From assembly GCA_051655155.1 (NCBI GenBank), contig JBOFZL010000066.1, forward strand, positions 1 to 50,276: a DNA stretch of 50,276 nt, in the 5' to 3' direction. Shown piece by piece: positions 43,789 to 50,276 of this stretch. The position numbers and the translations under genes are program-made. The notes beneath the pieces are model-generated. The model had not been told where the DNA came from, searched no databases, and saw only the letters and a program-made list of their open reading frames with translations. Within the stretch, counting starts at the first letter, position 1, and each line of letters begins with the position of its first letter. The DNA is from JBOFZL01 sp051655155. GTDB taxonomy: Bacteria; Bacillota; Clostridia; Peptostreptococcales; Filifactoraceae.

Positions 43789-44094
43789 CTATATTTTTTC
43801 TTTTGTTTTCTGTGATATTCTTACTCTTTTGTCGCCTTCCATCTTGTATCCAACTCTAACACCTTTTCCTGCCTTAGCATCATATGGCATTACATTTGAC
43901 ATGTGAATTGAAGCTTCGTGCTTTTCAATTCCACCCTGTGGATGTTTTTGGCTAACTTTATGGTGCTTTGTTGCTATTGCTACACCTTCAACGATGCATC
44001 TATCTTTATCTGCAAACACTTGAAGAACTTTACCTTTTTTGCCTTTATCTTTTCCAGATATTACTACTACTGTATCTCCACTTTTAATACGCAC
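43789..44094 (-). CDS. rplX: 50S ribosomal protein L24
   Basis: About 101 residues from GTG 44094, ten bases after AAGGAGG; the longer open frame to 44133 runs through the ribosome site and is not used. The KOW motif IKSGDTVVVISGKDKGKKGKV is N-terminal. Assembly initiator of the large subunit. Confidence 0.95.
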   Translation of the reverse strand: MRIKSGDTVVVISGKDKGKKGKVLQVFADKDRCIVEGVAIATKHHKVSQKHPQGGIEKHEASIHMSNVMPYDAKAGKGVRVGYKMEGDKRVRISQKTKEKI

Positions 44095-44113
44095 TTTTAG
44101 AACACCTCCTTGA

Positions 44114-44482
44114 TTATAGAACTTCTGGTGCAAGTGAAACTATTTTCATAAATTGATTATCTCTTAGCTCTCTCGCTACAGGTCCAAATATCCTTGTTCC
44201 TACTGGCGATTTATCATCTTTTATAATTACTGCTGCATTTTCATCAAACTGCACATATGAACCATCTTTCCTTCTAACCCCTTGTTTAGAACGAACAATT
44301 ACAGCCTTTACTACCTTACCTTTTTTAACAACTCCGCCTGGTGTTGTGCTTTTAACAGTAGCTACTATTACGTCTCCTATATTTCCAGACTTTCTAGTTG
44401 AGCCACCTAGCACTCTTATACAAAGAATTTCTTTCGCACCAGAGTTATCTGCCACTCTAAGACGAGTTTCTTGTTGTATCAT
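44114..44482 (-). CDS. rplN: 50S ribosomal protein L14
   Basis: 122 residues: MIQQETRLRVADNSGAKEILCIRVLGGS, and GTRIFGPVARELRDNQFMKIVSLAPEVL at the end. A beta-barrel facing the 30S, it also binds the silencing factor RsfS in other bacteria. Confidence 0.98.
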   Translation of the reverse strand: MIQQETRLRVADNSGAKEILCIRVLGGSTRKSGNIGDVIVATVKSTTPGGVVKKGKVVKAVIVRSKQGVRRKDGSYVQFDENAAVIIKDDKSPVGTRIFGPVARELRDNQFMKIVSLAPEVL

Positions 44483-44511
44483 TGTGTTAGCCTCCTTCCT
44501 GCCAAAAGAAA

Positions 44512-44769
44512 TTATTCAGCAGCTTTTTCTACTACTTCTACTACTCTCCATCTCTTATCTTTTGATAGTGGACGAGTTTCCATTATTTTAACCTTATCGC
44601 CTATTTTACATACATTTTCCTCATCGTGAGCTTTGAACTTTATAGTTCTTTTAACTGCCTTACCATATAGAGGGTGACGTACGAATTCTACGATTGATAC
44701 TACTACAGTTTTATCCATTTTATCGGATGTAACGTATCCAATTCTAACTTTTCTTAAATGCCTTTCCAT
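44512..44769 (-). CDS. rpsQ: 30S ribosomal protein S17
   Basis: 85 residues. RKVRIGYVTSDKMDKTVVVSI, then VRHPLYGKAVKRTIKFKAHDEEN and ETRPLSKDKRWRVVEVVEKA. An OB fold that binds the 5' domain of 16S rRNA. Confidence 0.98.
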   Translation of the reverse strand: MERHLRKVRIGYVTSDKMDKTVVVSIVEFVRHPLYGKAVKRTIKFKAHDEENVCKIGDKVKIMETRPLSKDKRWRVVEVVEKAAE

Positions 44770-44795
44770 CTTATATCCTCCTTCCAGGTGCTTTT

Positions 44796-44987
44796 CTATG
44801 CTCGTTCTTTTTCACTAAGAATAGTCATGCAACGAGCTATATCTCTCTTTACAAATTTTACTTTAACAGGATTTTCTAACTGTCCTGTTGCCATCTGGAA
44901 TCTAAGGTTGAATAACTCTTCTTTCAGCTCGATTATTTTAGCCGAAAGTTCTTCTTTACTCATATTTCTCAAAGTTTCAGCTTTCAT
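44796..44987 (-). CDS. rpmC: 50S ribosomal protein L29
   Basis: 63 residues from ATG 44987 (MKAETLRNMSKEEL, then LKEELFNLRFQMATGQLENP). The start lies inside the last codons of rplP, an 11-base overlap that links their translation; an upstream TTG frame is not used. Located at the tunnel exit near the binding site for trigger factor. Confidence 0.95.
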   Translation of the reverse strand: MKAETLRNMSKEELSAKIIELKEELFNLRFQMATGQLENPVKVKFVKRDIARCMTILSEKERA

Positions 44988-45420
44988 CTGCTTCACCAAC
45001 CTTTACTTCAAAGTCTGCTTTAGTTACAAATTTACATTTAATTGGCAATTTGTGCATAGCAAGTCTCATCGCTTCTCTTGCTTTTTCTTCAGGTACACCA
45101 TTTAACTCAAATAATACTCTTCCAGGTTTAACAACTGCTACCCAATATTCTGGAGAACCTTTACCAGCACCCATCCTTGTTTCTGCAGGTTTTTGTGTAA
45201 CCGGCTTGTGAGGGAAGATTTTTATCCACACCTTACCGCCCCTTTTAATATATCTTGTCATAGCGATACGGGCTGCTTCTATTTGATTAGCTGTAATCCA
45301 CGATGGTTCTAAAGCTACTATTCCGTAATCACCGTATGTTAATGTATTTCCTTTTTGTGCCTTTCCAGCCATAGAACCTCTATGCACTCTACGACGCTTT
45401 ACTCTTTTTGGCATTAACAT
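44977..45420 (-). CDS. rplP: 50S ribosomal protein L16
   Basis: 147 residues. MLMPKRVKRRRVHRG at the start, SWITANQIEAARIAMTRYIKRGGKVWIKIFPHKPVT in the middle. It contacts A-site tRNA. The first ATG (GGAGG eight bases upstream) is used. Confidence 0.98.
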   Translation of the reverse strand: MLMPKRVKRRRVHRGSMAGKAQKGNTLTYGDYGIVALEPSWITANQIEAARIAMTRYIKRGGKVWIKIFPHKPVTQKPAETRMGAGKGSPEYWVAVVKPGRVLFELNGVPEEKAREAMRLAMHKLPIKCKFVTKADFEVKVGEADES

Positions 45421-45447
45421 TTCTTGTTCCTCCTTCCTTAAGGTTGA

Positions 45448-46233
45448 CTAGTTTTGCTCTTGTCTTCGTGGTCTTTTTTCTCCTTGACCAGCTTGTCCAC
45501 CTTGTCTTCTATCATTTCTGTTGTTATTCCACTCTTTTTTCTTTGGTTTTCTTCTTCCATCTCTTCCGGCATCTTCTAACTCTCTTTTTGGACCATTTCT
45601 TGTTGGAAGAATTTCTCCATTACAAATCCATACTTTGATACCAAGCTTTCCATAAGTTGTATCAGCTTCAGCCGTTCCATAACCAATATCTGCTCTAAGT
45701 GTGTGTAGAGGCACTATTCCTTCAGAGTATCCCTCTGTTCTCGCCATCTCAGCTCCACCTAGTCTTCCTGCTGTTTGAACTTTAATACCTTTAGCTCCAG
45801 CTTTCATAGCTCTTTGCATAGCTTGTTTCATAGCACGTCTAAAAGCAATACGCCTTTCAAGAGCAGCAGCAATATTTTCAGCTACTAACTGAGCATCTCG
45901 CTCTGGTCTTCTAACTTCAACAATATTAACTTGAACCTGTTTATCTTTAGCTAATTTTTGGATATCAGATTTAATATCTTCTATCCCTTGTCCACCTTTA
46001 CCTATAACCATACCTGGCTTAGCAGTAAATACATTAACCTTAACTTTTTGACCTTGTCTTTCTATTTCAACTTTAGAAACGCCTGAAAGATATAGTTTCT
46101 TCTTTACAAATTTTCTAATAACTGCATCTTCTTTAATAAAAGCTGCAAATTGTCCTTTACCTGCGAACCATCTTGAGTCCCAGTCTTTATTAACTCCGAC
46201 TCTCAGTCCGTGTGGGCTTACTTTTTGACCCAT
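45448..46233 (-). CDS. rpsC: 30S ribosomal protein S3, with extended basic tail
   Basis: 261 residues. The KH domain has MVIGKGGQGIEDIK, followed by AEMARTEGYSEGIVPLHTLRADIGYG and the S3 C-terminal domain to GEILP. After about residue 212 there is an unusual tail of about 50 residues rich in Lys, Arg, Gly, Gln and Asn (RRKPKKKEW, RQGGQAGQGEKRPRRQEQN). S3 is usually 205-225 long. The tail may lie free near the mRNA entry. Confidence 0.97.
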   Translation of the reverse strand: MGQKVSPHGLRVGVNKDWDSRWFAGKGQFAAFIKEDAVIRKFVKKKLYLSGVSKVEIERQGQKVKVNVFTAKPGMVIGKGGQGIEDIKSDIQKLAKDKQVQVNIVEVRRPERDAQLVAENIAAALERRIAFRRAMKQAMQRAMKAGAKGIKVQTAGRLGGAEMARTEGYSEGIVPLHTLRADIGYGTAEADTTYGKLGIKVWICNGEILPTRNGPKRELEDAGRDGRRKPKKKEWNNNRNDRRQGGQAGQGEKRPRRQEQN

Positions 46234-46244
46234 GTACGTTCCTC

Positions 46245-46592
46245 CTATCTTTCTCTTACTACTACTCCAATATGAGAAGTTCTTTTTCTTATTCCAGTTG
46301 CTCTACCTTGTGCTCTAGGCATAAATCTTTTTAATGTAGGCCCCTGGTTAGCATATATTTCTGAAACGTAAAGTTTTGACTTGTCCATTTCGAAGTTATT
46401 TTCAGCATTAGCTGCTGCAGATTTTATAACCTTCGCTATCGCTACTGCATTTCTATAAGGCATATACTTAAGAATTGCTAGTGCTTCATCTACGCTTTTA
46501 CCTCTTACTACTGAACACACTACTCCAGCTTTTCTTGGAGATGTTCTTACATATTTAGCTATTGCAAATGCTTCCGTTACTTTTGCTTGCAT
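46245..46592 (-). CDS. rplV: 50S ribosomal protein L22
   Basis: 115 residues. AKYVRTSPRKAGVVCSVVRGKSVDEALAIL, then YANQGPTLKRFMPRAQGRATGIRKRTSH, whose hairpin reaches the exit tunnel and can carry macrolide resistance changes; none can be judged here. Confidence 0.98.
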   Translation of the reverse strand: MQAKVTEAFAIAKYVRTSPRKAGVVCSVVRGKSVDEALAILKYMPYRNAVAIAKVIKSAAANAENNFEMDKSKLYVSEIYANQGPTLKRFMPRAQGRATGIRKRTSHIGVVVRER

Positions 46593-46625
46593 TAATTTTA
46601 CCTCCTTCCCTCAGAAAACAAGGAA

Positions 46626-46907
46626 TTATTTTTTCTTTGATGATCTGTCGTCATCTTTATGACCTTTAAATGTTCTAGTTGGTACAAATTCACCTAATTT
46701 GTGTCCTACCATATCTTCTGTTATATAAACCGGTACATGTTTTCTACCGTCGTGCACTGCTACTGTATGTCCTACAAATTCTGGGAATATTGTAGATGGT
46801 CTTGACCAAGTTTTAATAACTTGCTTTTCGTTAGCTTCGTTCATTTTGGCAATTTTTCTGTAAAGTCCTTCGTGTACGAAAGGTCCTTTCTTTGATGATC
46901 TACCCAT
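46626..46907 (-). CDS. rpsS: 30S ribosomal protein S19
   Basis: 93 residues. MGRSSKKGPFVHEGLYRKI, then TWSRPSTIFPEFVGHTVAVHDGRKHVPVY. In the 30S head, next to S13. Confidence 0.98.
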   Translation of the reverse strand: MGRSSKKGPFVHEGLYRKIAKMNEANEKQVIKTWSRPSTIFPEFVGHTVAVHDGRKHVPVYITEDMVGHKLGEFVPTRTFKGHKDDDRSSKKK

Positions 46908-46936
46908 TTACGAAATCCTCCTTTCAAGGTTTAATA

Positions 46937-47767
46937 CTATCTTTTTCTTCCTGAAACTATCATTTTATTAGACGCTTTTTTCTTCGCTCTTGTCTTGTAT
47001 CCTAGAGCTGGCTTACCCCATGGAGTTACTGGTGATGGTCTACCTATTCCAGTTCTACCTTCTCCTCCACCGTGTGGATGGTCATTAGGGTTCATTACAG
47101 AACCTCTAACTGTAGGTCTTATACCCATGTGTCTTTTTCTTCCTGCTTTACCAATAGTTACATTTTCATGCTCAAGATTACCAACCTGACCGATTGTAGC
47201 CTTGCAATTAGCATTTATATATCTTGTTTCACCTGATGGTAATCTTAGAAGAGCATTTTTGCCTTCTTTAGCCATAAGCTGTGCAGAAGTTCCTGCCGCT
47301 CTAACTATCTGAGCACCTTTTCCTTCTTTAAGCTCTATATTATGAACTATTGTTCCAACTGGCATATCTTTAAGTTGTAGACAGTTTCCAACTTTAATGT
47401 CTGCGCCTTTTCCTGAGAAAATCATATCTCCTACCTTTAAATCCTTAGGTGCTATGATATATCTTTTTTCACCATCTACATAGTGTAATAACGCTATATT
47501 AGCAGATCTATTAGGATCATACTCGATACCTGCAACCTTTGCTGGTACTTGATCTTTATCTCTCTTAAAATCTATGATTCTATATTTTCTCTTTGCTCCT
47601 CCACCTATGTGACGAACAGTTATCTTACCACGAGAATTTCTTCCAGCTGTTTTCTTTAGTGTCGCTAAAAGAGATTTTTCTGGCTCGTGTTTAGTTATCT
47701 CATCAGACTTAAGCACAGTCATGTGTCTAAGCGATGGAGTGGTTGGTTTATATTTTTTAATAGCCAT
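46937..47767 (-). CDS. rplB: 50S ribosomal protein L2
   Basis: 276 residues. The C-terminal GVAMNPNDHPHGGGEG-type segment reads MNPNDHPHGGGEGRTGIG, with the His that supports peptidyl-transferase assembly. Conserved RDKDQVPAKVAGIEYDPNR-type segment present. Confidence 0.98.
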   Translation of the reverse strand: MAIKKYKPTTPSLRHMTVLKSDEITKHEPEKSLLATLKKTAGRNSRGKITVRHIGGGAKRKYRIIDFKRDKDQVPAKVAGIEYDPNRSANIALLHYVDGEKRYIIAPKDLKVGDMIFSGKGADIKVGNCLQLKDMPVGTIVHNIELKEGKGAQIVRAAGTSAQLMAKEGKNALLRLPSGETRYINANCKATIGQVGNLEHENVTIGKAGRKRHMGIRPTVRGSVMNPNDHPHGGGEGRTGIGRPSPVTPWGKPALGYKTRAKKKASNKMIVSGRKR

Positions 47768-47782
47768 TACGTTTCCCTCCTT

Positions 47783-48067
47783 CTATACTCCAAAGAATTC
47801 TATTTCTTTGCTTGCTGGTGTTAATGTTACAACGGCTTTTTTATAAGATGAAGTCATACCAACATTCTTTCCCATTCTCTTTAGCTTTCCGTCATAATTT
47901 GCAGTATTTACTTTAGAAACCTTAACCCCAAAGATTTTTTCTATAGCTTTTTTAATTTCTGTTTTATTGGCAGTTTTAGCAACCTCAAATGTGTACTTTT
48001 TCTCAGCTGCCGCTCCCATACTTTGTTCAGTTATTATTGGTTTTATTATAATATCATGAGCTAACAT
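47783..48067 (-). CDS. rplW: 50S ribosomal protein L23
   Basis: 94 residues, DIIIKPIITEQSMGAAAEKKYTFEVAKTANKTEIK. Docking site for signal recognition particle and trigger factor at the tunnel exit. Its ATG shares one base with the rplD stop (TAATG), so translation is coupled. Confidence 0.98.
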   Translation of the reverse strand: MLAHDIIIKPIITEQSMGAAAEKKYTFEVAKTANKTEIKKAIEKIFGVKVSKVNTANYDGKLKRMGKNVGMTSSYKKAVVTLTPASKEIEFFGV

Positions 48068-48690
48068 TATGCGTACACCTCCTGTGTTTTTAGAACTGCA
48101 TCCTTAGTCATAATCAACGTGTCATGATTTGCTATATCGTATACATTTATAGTGTTAACAAAAGCAACCTTAACCCCTGGAATATTTCTTCCTGATCTTA
48201 CAACCATTGGTGCGTTTTCAGCAGTTACTACTAGATTTTTCTTTCCAGCTTTTACTGCATTTAACATTGCTGCAAAATCTTTAGTTTTTGGATTTTCCAT
48301 AACTAATTGATCAAGAACAATGATCTTACCCTCTTGAGCTCTTGAAGTAAGCACTGACTTAAGTGCTACTCTTCTTACTTTCTTATTTAAAGTATAGCTA
48401 TAATCTCTTGGTTTTGGTGCAAATACCACTCCGCCACCTTTCCATTGTGGAGATCTTGTTGAACCTTGTCTTGCTCTACCTGTTCCTTTTTGTCTCCATG
48501 GTTTTCTTCCGCCACCACGCACTTCTGCCCTAGTTTTTGCAGATTGTGTTCCTTGTCTTTTGTTTGCAAGATGGTTTTTTACCACTTCATAAACTGCGTG
48601 TTGGTTAATAGGTGCTCCAAAAACATTTTCATTTAACTCGATTTCTTCAACCTTTTGACCATTTATATTAACTACGTCAACTTTTAGCAT
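48067..48690 (-). CDS. rplD: 50S ribosomal protein L4
   Basis: 207 residues, with AEVRGGGRKPWRQKGTGRARQGSTRSPQWKGGG, the loop that reaches into the exit tunnel. In E. coli L4 also represses its own operon through the S10 leader; the leader here is structured, but L4 binding is not tested. Confidence 0.98.
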   Translation of the reverse strand: MLKVDVVNINGQKVEEIELNENVFGAPINQHAVYEVVKNHLANKRQGTQSAKTRAEVRGGGRKPWRQKGTGRARQGSTRSPQWKGGGVVFAPKPRDYSYTLNKKVRRVALKSVLTSRAQEGKIIVLDQLVMENPKTKDFAAMLNAVKAGKKNLVVTAENAPMVVRSGRNIPGVKVAFVNTINVYDIANHDTLIMTKDAVLKTQEVYA

Positions 48691-48719
48691 ATTTTGTTCC
48701 TCCTTTCCCTCTCCAAGTA

Positions 48720-49346
48720 TTAAGCTTTAACAGCAGTTCTAACAACTACTAAGCTTTTTTTAGGTCCTGGCACAGCGCCTTTAATAAGAATCAAGTTACG
48801 CTCTACATCAACCTTAACAACCTCTAGGTTCTGAATAGTTACTCTTTCATGACCCATGTGTCCTGCAAGTTTTTTACCCTTGAAAACTCTTGAAGGATCT
48901 GAAGCAGCTCCCATTGAACCTGGTCCTCTGTGATATCTTGAACCGTGACTCATTGGTCCTCTTGATTGGTTGTGTCTCTTGATCGGTCCTTGGAACCCTT
49001 TACCCTTTGAAGTTCCGATTACGTCAACTTTTTCTCCAGCTTCAAAAATATCAACTTTGATTTCTTGAGCTGCAACGTAATCAGCTACATTGTCAACCTT
49101 TAATTCTCTAACAACCTTTTTTAAGCCTACTCCTGCTTTCGCAAAATGTCCCTTAAGTGGTTTGTTAACATGTTTTTCTTTAACTTCTCCAAAACCAACT
49201 TGAACAGCCTCATAGCCATCATTTTCTTTAGTTTTGATCTGAGTTACTACCATTGGTCCAGCCTCAATAACTGTTACAGGAACAATAACTCCATTTTCTG
49301 CAAACACTTGAGTCATACCAAGTTTTCTTCCTAATATACTTTTCAT
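48720..49346 (-). CDS. rplC: 50S ribosomal protein L3
   Basis: 208 residues: MKSILGRKLGMTQVFAENG, then GTSKGKGFQGPIKRHNQSRGPMSHGS near the peptidyl-transferase centre. It is 92 bases from rpsJ; that gap contains the hairpin GATTGC-TGC-GCAATC (49374-49388). Confidence 0.98.
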   Translation of the reverse strand: MKSILGRKLGMTQVFAENGVIVPVTVIEAGPMVVTQIKTKENDGYEAVQVGFGEVKEKHVNKPLKGHFAKAGVGLKKVVRELKVDNVADYVAAQEIKVDIFEAGEKVDVIGTSKGKGFQGPIKRHNQSRGPMSHGSRYHRGPGSMGAASDPSRVFKGKKLAGHMGHERVTIQNLEVVKVDVERNLILIKGAVPGPKKSLVVVRTAVKA

Positions 49347-49438
49347 AAAGTATCCTCCTTTAATCTTACAGCGGATTGCTGCGCAATCATACTAAGATAA
49401 GGCAAGTCTATCTAAACTTTAACCTTAACTTGCAATTA

Positions 49439-49750
49439 CTATAATTTGATTTCGATGTCTACGCCTGCTGGCAAATCTAATCTCATTAGTGAATCCACAG
49501 TCTTTGGACTTGGATCTGCTATGTCGATTAATCTTTTGTGAGTTCTGATTTCAAATTGCTCTCTAGAGTCTTTGTACTTGTGTACCGCTCTTAGTATTGT
49601 GATAATTTGTTTCTCAGTTGGTAGTGGAATAGGTCCAGACACCTGAGCACCCGCTGCTTTAGCAGTTTCCACGATTTTTGCCGCAGATTGATCTAACATT
49701 CTGTGGTCATAAGACTTCAGTCTTATTCTAATTTTTTGATTTTTTGACAT
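49439..49750 (-). CDS. rpsJ: 30S ribosomal protein S10 (NusE)
   Basis: 103 residues from ATG 49750, seven bases after AGGAGG: MSKNQKIRIRLKSYDHRMLDQSA, then LPTEKQIITILRAVHKYKDSREQFEIRTHKRLIDI. The longer open frame into the leader is not coding. Besides its ribosomal role S10 acts as NusE in transcription antitermination. First gene of the superoperon. Confidence 0.98.
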   Translation of the reverse strand: MSKNQKIRIRLKSYDHRMLDQSAAKIVETAKAAGAQVSGPIPLPTEKQIITILRAVHKYKDSREQFEIRTHKRLIDIADPSPKTVDSLMRLDLPAGVDIEIKL

Positions 49751-49941
49751 TTCTTTACCTCCTATCGTACGATTTCCGTACGACTTGATAACTGAAAACT
49801 GTTCCGGGTGTTTCGCAACCCCTCTAAAAAAAACAGCTTCTCGCCATCTAGTCGCTACATTCATTGATGTTGCATGCTCCATGGAAATTCCCTATTTATA
49901 ATAGCCACCTTCCACTTCTACGCAAATATCCATACGGACAC
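49751..49941 (-). promoter_or_regulatory. Structured 5' leader of the S10 superoperon
   Basis: About 190 nt between the likely transcription start and the rpsJ ATG. On the minus strand it holds a run of eight T (near 49826-49833), then a two-part hairpin (outer CTGTT/AACAG, inner GGGT/ACCC), and a perfect 7-bp hairpin TCGTACG-GAAAT-CGTACGA (49765-49783) that ends three bases before AGGAGG. The last one could hide or expose the ribosome site. It may be a binding site for a ribosomal protein or an attenuator; no known class was matched. Confidence 0.55.
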
Positions 49942-49947
49942 TTAGAT

Positions 49948-49976
49948 ATGATACTATATAATTCTATATAAAGCAA
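49948..49976 (-). promoter_or_regulatory. Probable promoter of the S10 superoperon
   Basis: TTGCTT (49971-49976) and TATCAT (49948-49953) on the minus strand, 17 bases apart. It lies between the tuf terminator and the rpsJ leader. The -35 is preceded by an A-rich stretch (UP-element-like), suitable for a strong promoter. Confidence 0.6.
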
Positions 49977-50137
49977 GAGTTTTTTTTATTTTTAAAATTT
50001 TTTCTTAAATATCAATATATATTATTTTTAACATAGAATATATTTAAACTTATATTTTCTAATTATCAAATTTTCATATATAAATATATATTCAGAAATA
50101 GTCAAATTTTTGTACTAAAAAATTCCTGATTACATTG

Positions 50138-50171
50138 AAAATAGTGTGTTAGTTTCCCAACACACTATTTT
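50138..50171 (-). terminator. Terminator after tuf
   Basis: AAAATAGTGTGTT (50138-50150) and AACACACTATTTT (50159-50171) form a 13-bp stem with an 8-base loop, ten bases after the tuf stop. It shows that tuf and the S10 operon are separate transcripts here. Confidence 0.85.
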
Positions 50172-50180
50172 AATAATTAA

Positions 50181-50276
50181 TTATTCAACTACTGTTGCAA
50201 CTACTCCTGAACCTACTGTTCTTCCACCTTCTCTTATTGCAAATCTTAGTCCTTCTTCGATTGCTATTGGTGTGAT
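50181..50276 (-). CDS. tuf: Elongation factor Tu, C-terminal fragment
   Basis: The last 31 residues, ending IEEGLRFAIREGGRTVGSGVVATVVE and TAA. This is the C-terminus of EF-Tu domain 3, which lies against tRNA and EF-Ts. Most of the gene is beyond the window edge. The usual order tuf then rpsJ is kept. Confidence 0.95.
   Translation of the reverse strand: MTPIAIEEGLRFAIREGGRTVGSGVVATVVE

Noticed and set aside
49750..49882. An N-terminal extension of S10 (44 residues) and a leader peptide in the same frame.
   Set aside because: The strong AGGAGG and the S10 family start lie at the ATG 49750; the extension covers the hairpins and the ribosome site.
1..50276. CRISPR array, tRNA or rRNA genes.
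   Set aside because: No regularly spaced repeats and no tRNA or rRNA sequence was recognised on either strand.

Overview
The window is about 50 kb of AT-rich DNA from a low-GC Gram-positive anaerobe, most likely one of the Clostridia. The signs are veg, DegV, YwiB/DUF1934, an ECF-transporter core, zinc-binding (Cys-rich) forms of S4, S14, L36 and adenylate kinase, clostridial-type Shine-Dalgarno sites, and a gene that decodes in-frame UGA as selenocysteine. I do not assign a species.

Layout. (1) 1-10.5 kb is metabolic and transport DNA. On the minus strand are a DUF362 fragment, a P1-family (S58) peptidase, a neurotransmitter:sodium-type symporter, and a galactose cluster (GH42 beta-galactosidase, class II galT, galK). 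On the plus strand are a divergent sodium:alanine-type symporter and a membrane-anchored TPM-domain protein. (2) 10.7-15.1 kb holds carA-carB with a clear promoter. (3) 15.1-18.6 kb is the wreck of an integrative/mobilizable element: a relaxase pseudogene with many lesions, an apparently intact TetR regulator and alpha/beta hydrolase under a consensus promoter with a palindromic operator, a shortened Cys-rich KTR protein, and an integrase pseudogene. An 11-bp direct repeat lies at both edges. (4) 18.77-19.10 kb holds a HesB/IscA-like selenoprotein gene that ordinary ORF calling misses, because UGA replaces the first conserved cysteine codon. (5) 19.3-26.5 kb, minus strand, is a housekeeping operon ispE-ddl-murI-ywiB-tilS-ftsH, preceded by veg with two tandem promoters. 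(6) 26.6-29.1 kb holds a secreted metallo-beta-lactamase-fold protein and a secreted GH26-like glycosidase, two bases apart. (7) 29.4-34.0 kb holds ecfA1-ecfA2-ecfT (minus), a plus-strand YARHG-domain membrane protein and degV. (8) 34.2-50.3 kb is the S10-spc-alpha ribosomal superoperon, read on the minus strand from rpsJ to rplQ, with the 3' end of tuf upstream of it.

How it works together. The superoperon starts at a promoter near 49.95 kb, has a structured leader of about 190 nt, and ends at a terminator after rplQ. It makes ribosomal proteins, RNA polymerase alpha, SecY, Adk, Map and IF-1. The gal genes would split an imported beta-galactoside and feed galactose into the Leloir pathway; no sugar transporter is in view. 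ispE, ddl and murI supply isoprenoid and peptidoglycan precursors. The ECF module energises vitamin uptake with substrate-binding subunits encoded elsewhere.

The best item for follow-up is the HesB-like selenoprotein with its candidate SECIS hairpin. Selenoprotein HesB-like proteins are a known but little-studied family, so this is a probable missed gene rather than a new system. Other points are the tandem veg promoters, the S10 leader, and the regulated hydrolase cassette that survives inside the decayed element. Promoters, starts and structures were read by eye; nothing was searched or folded by software.
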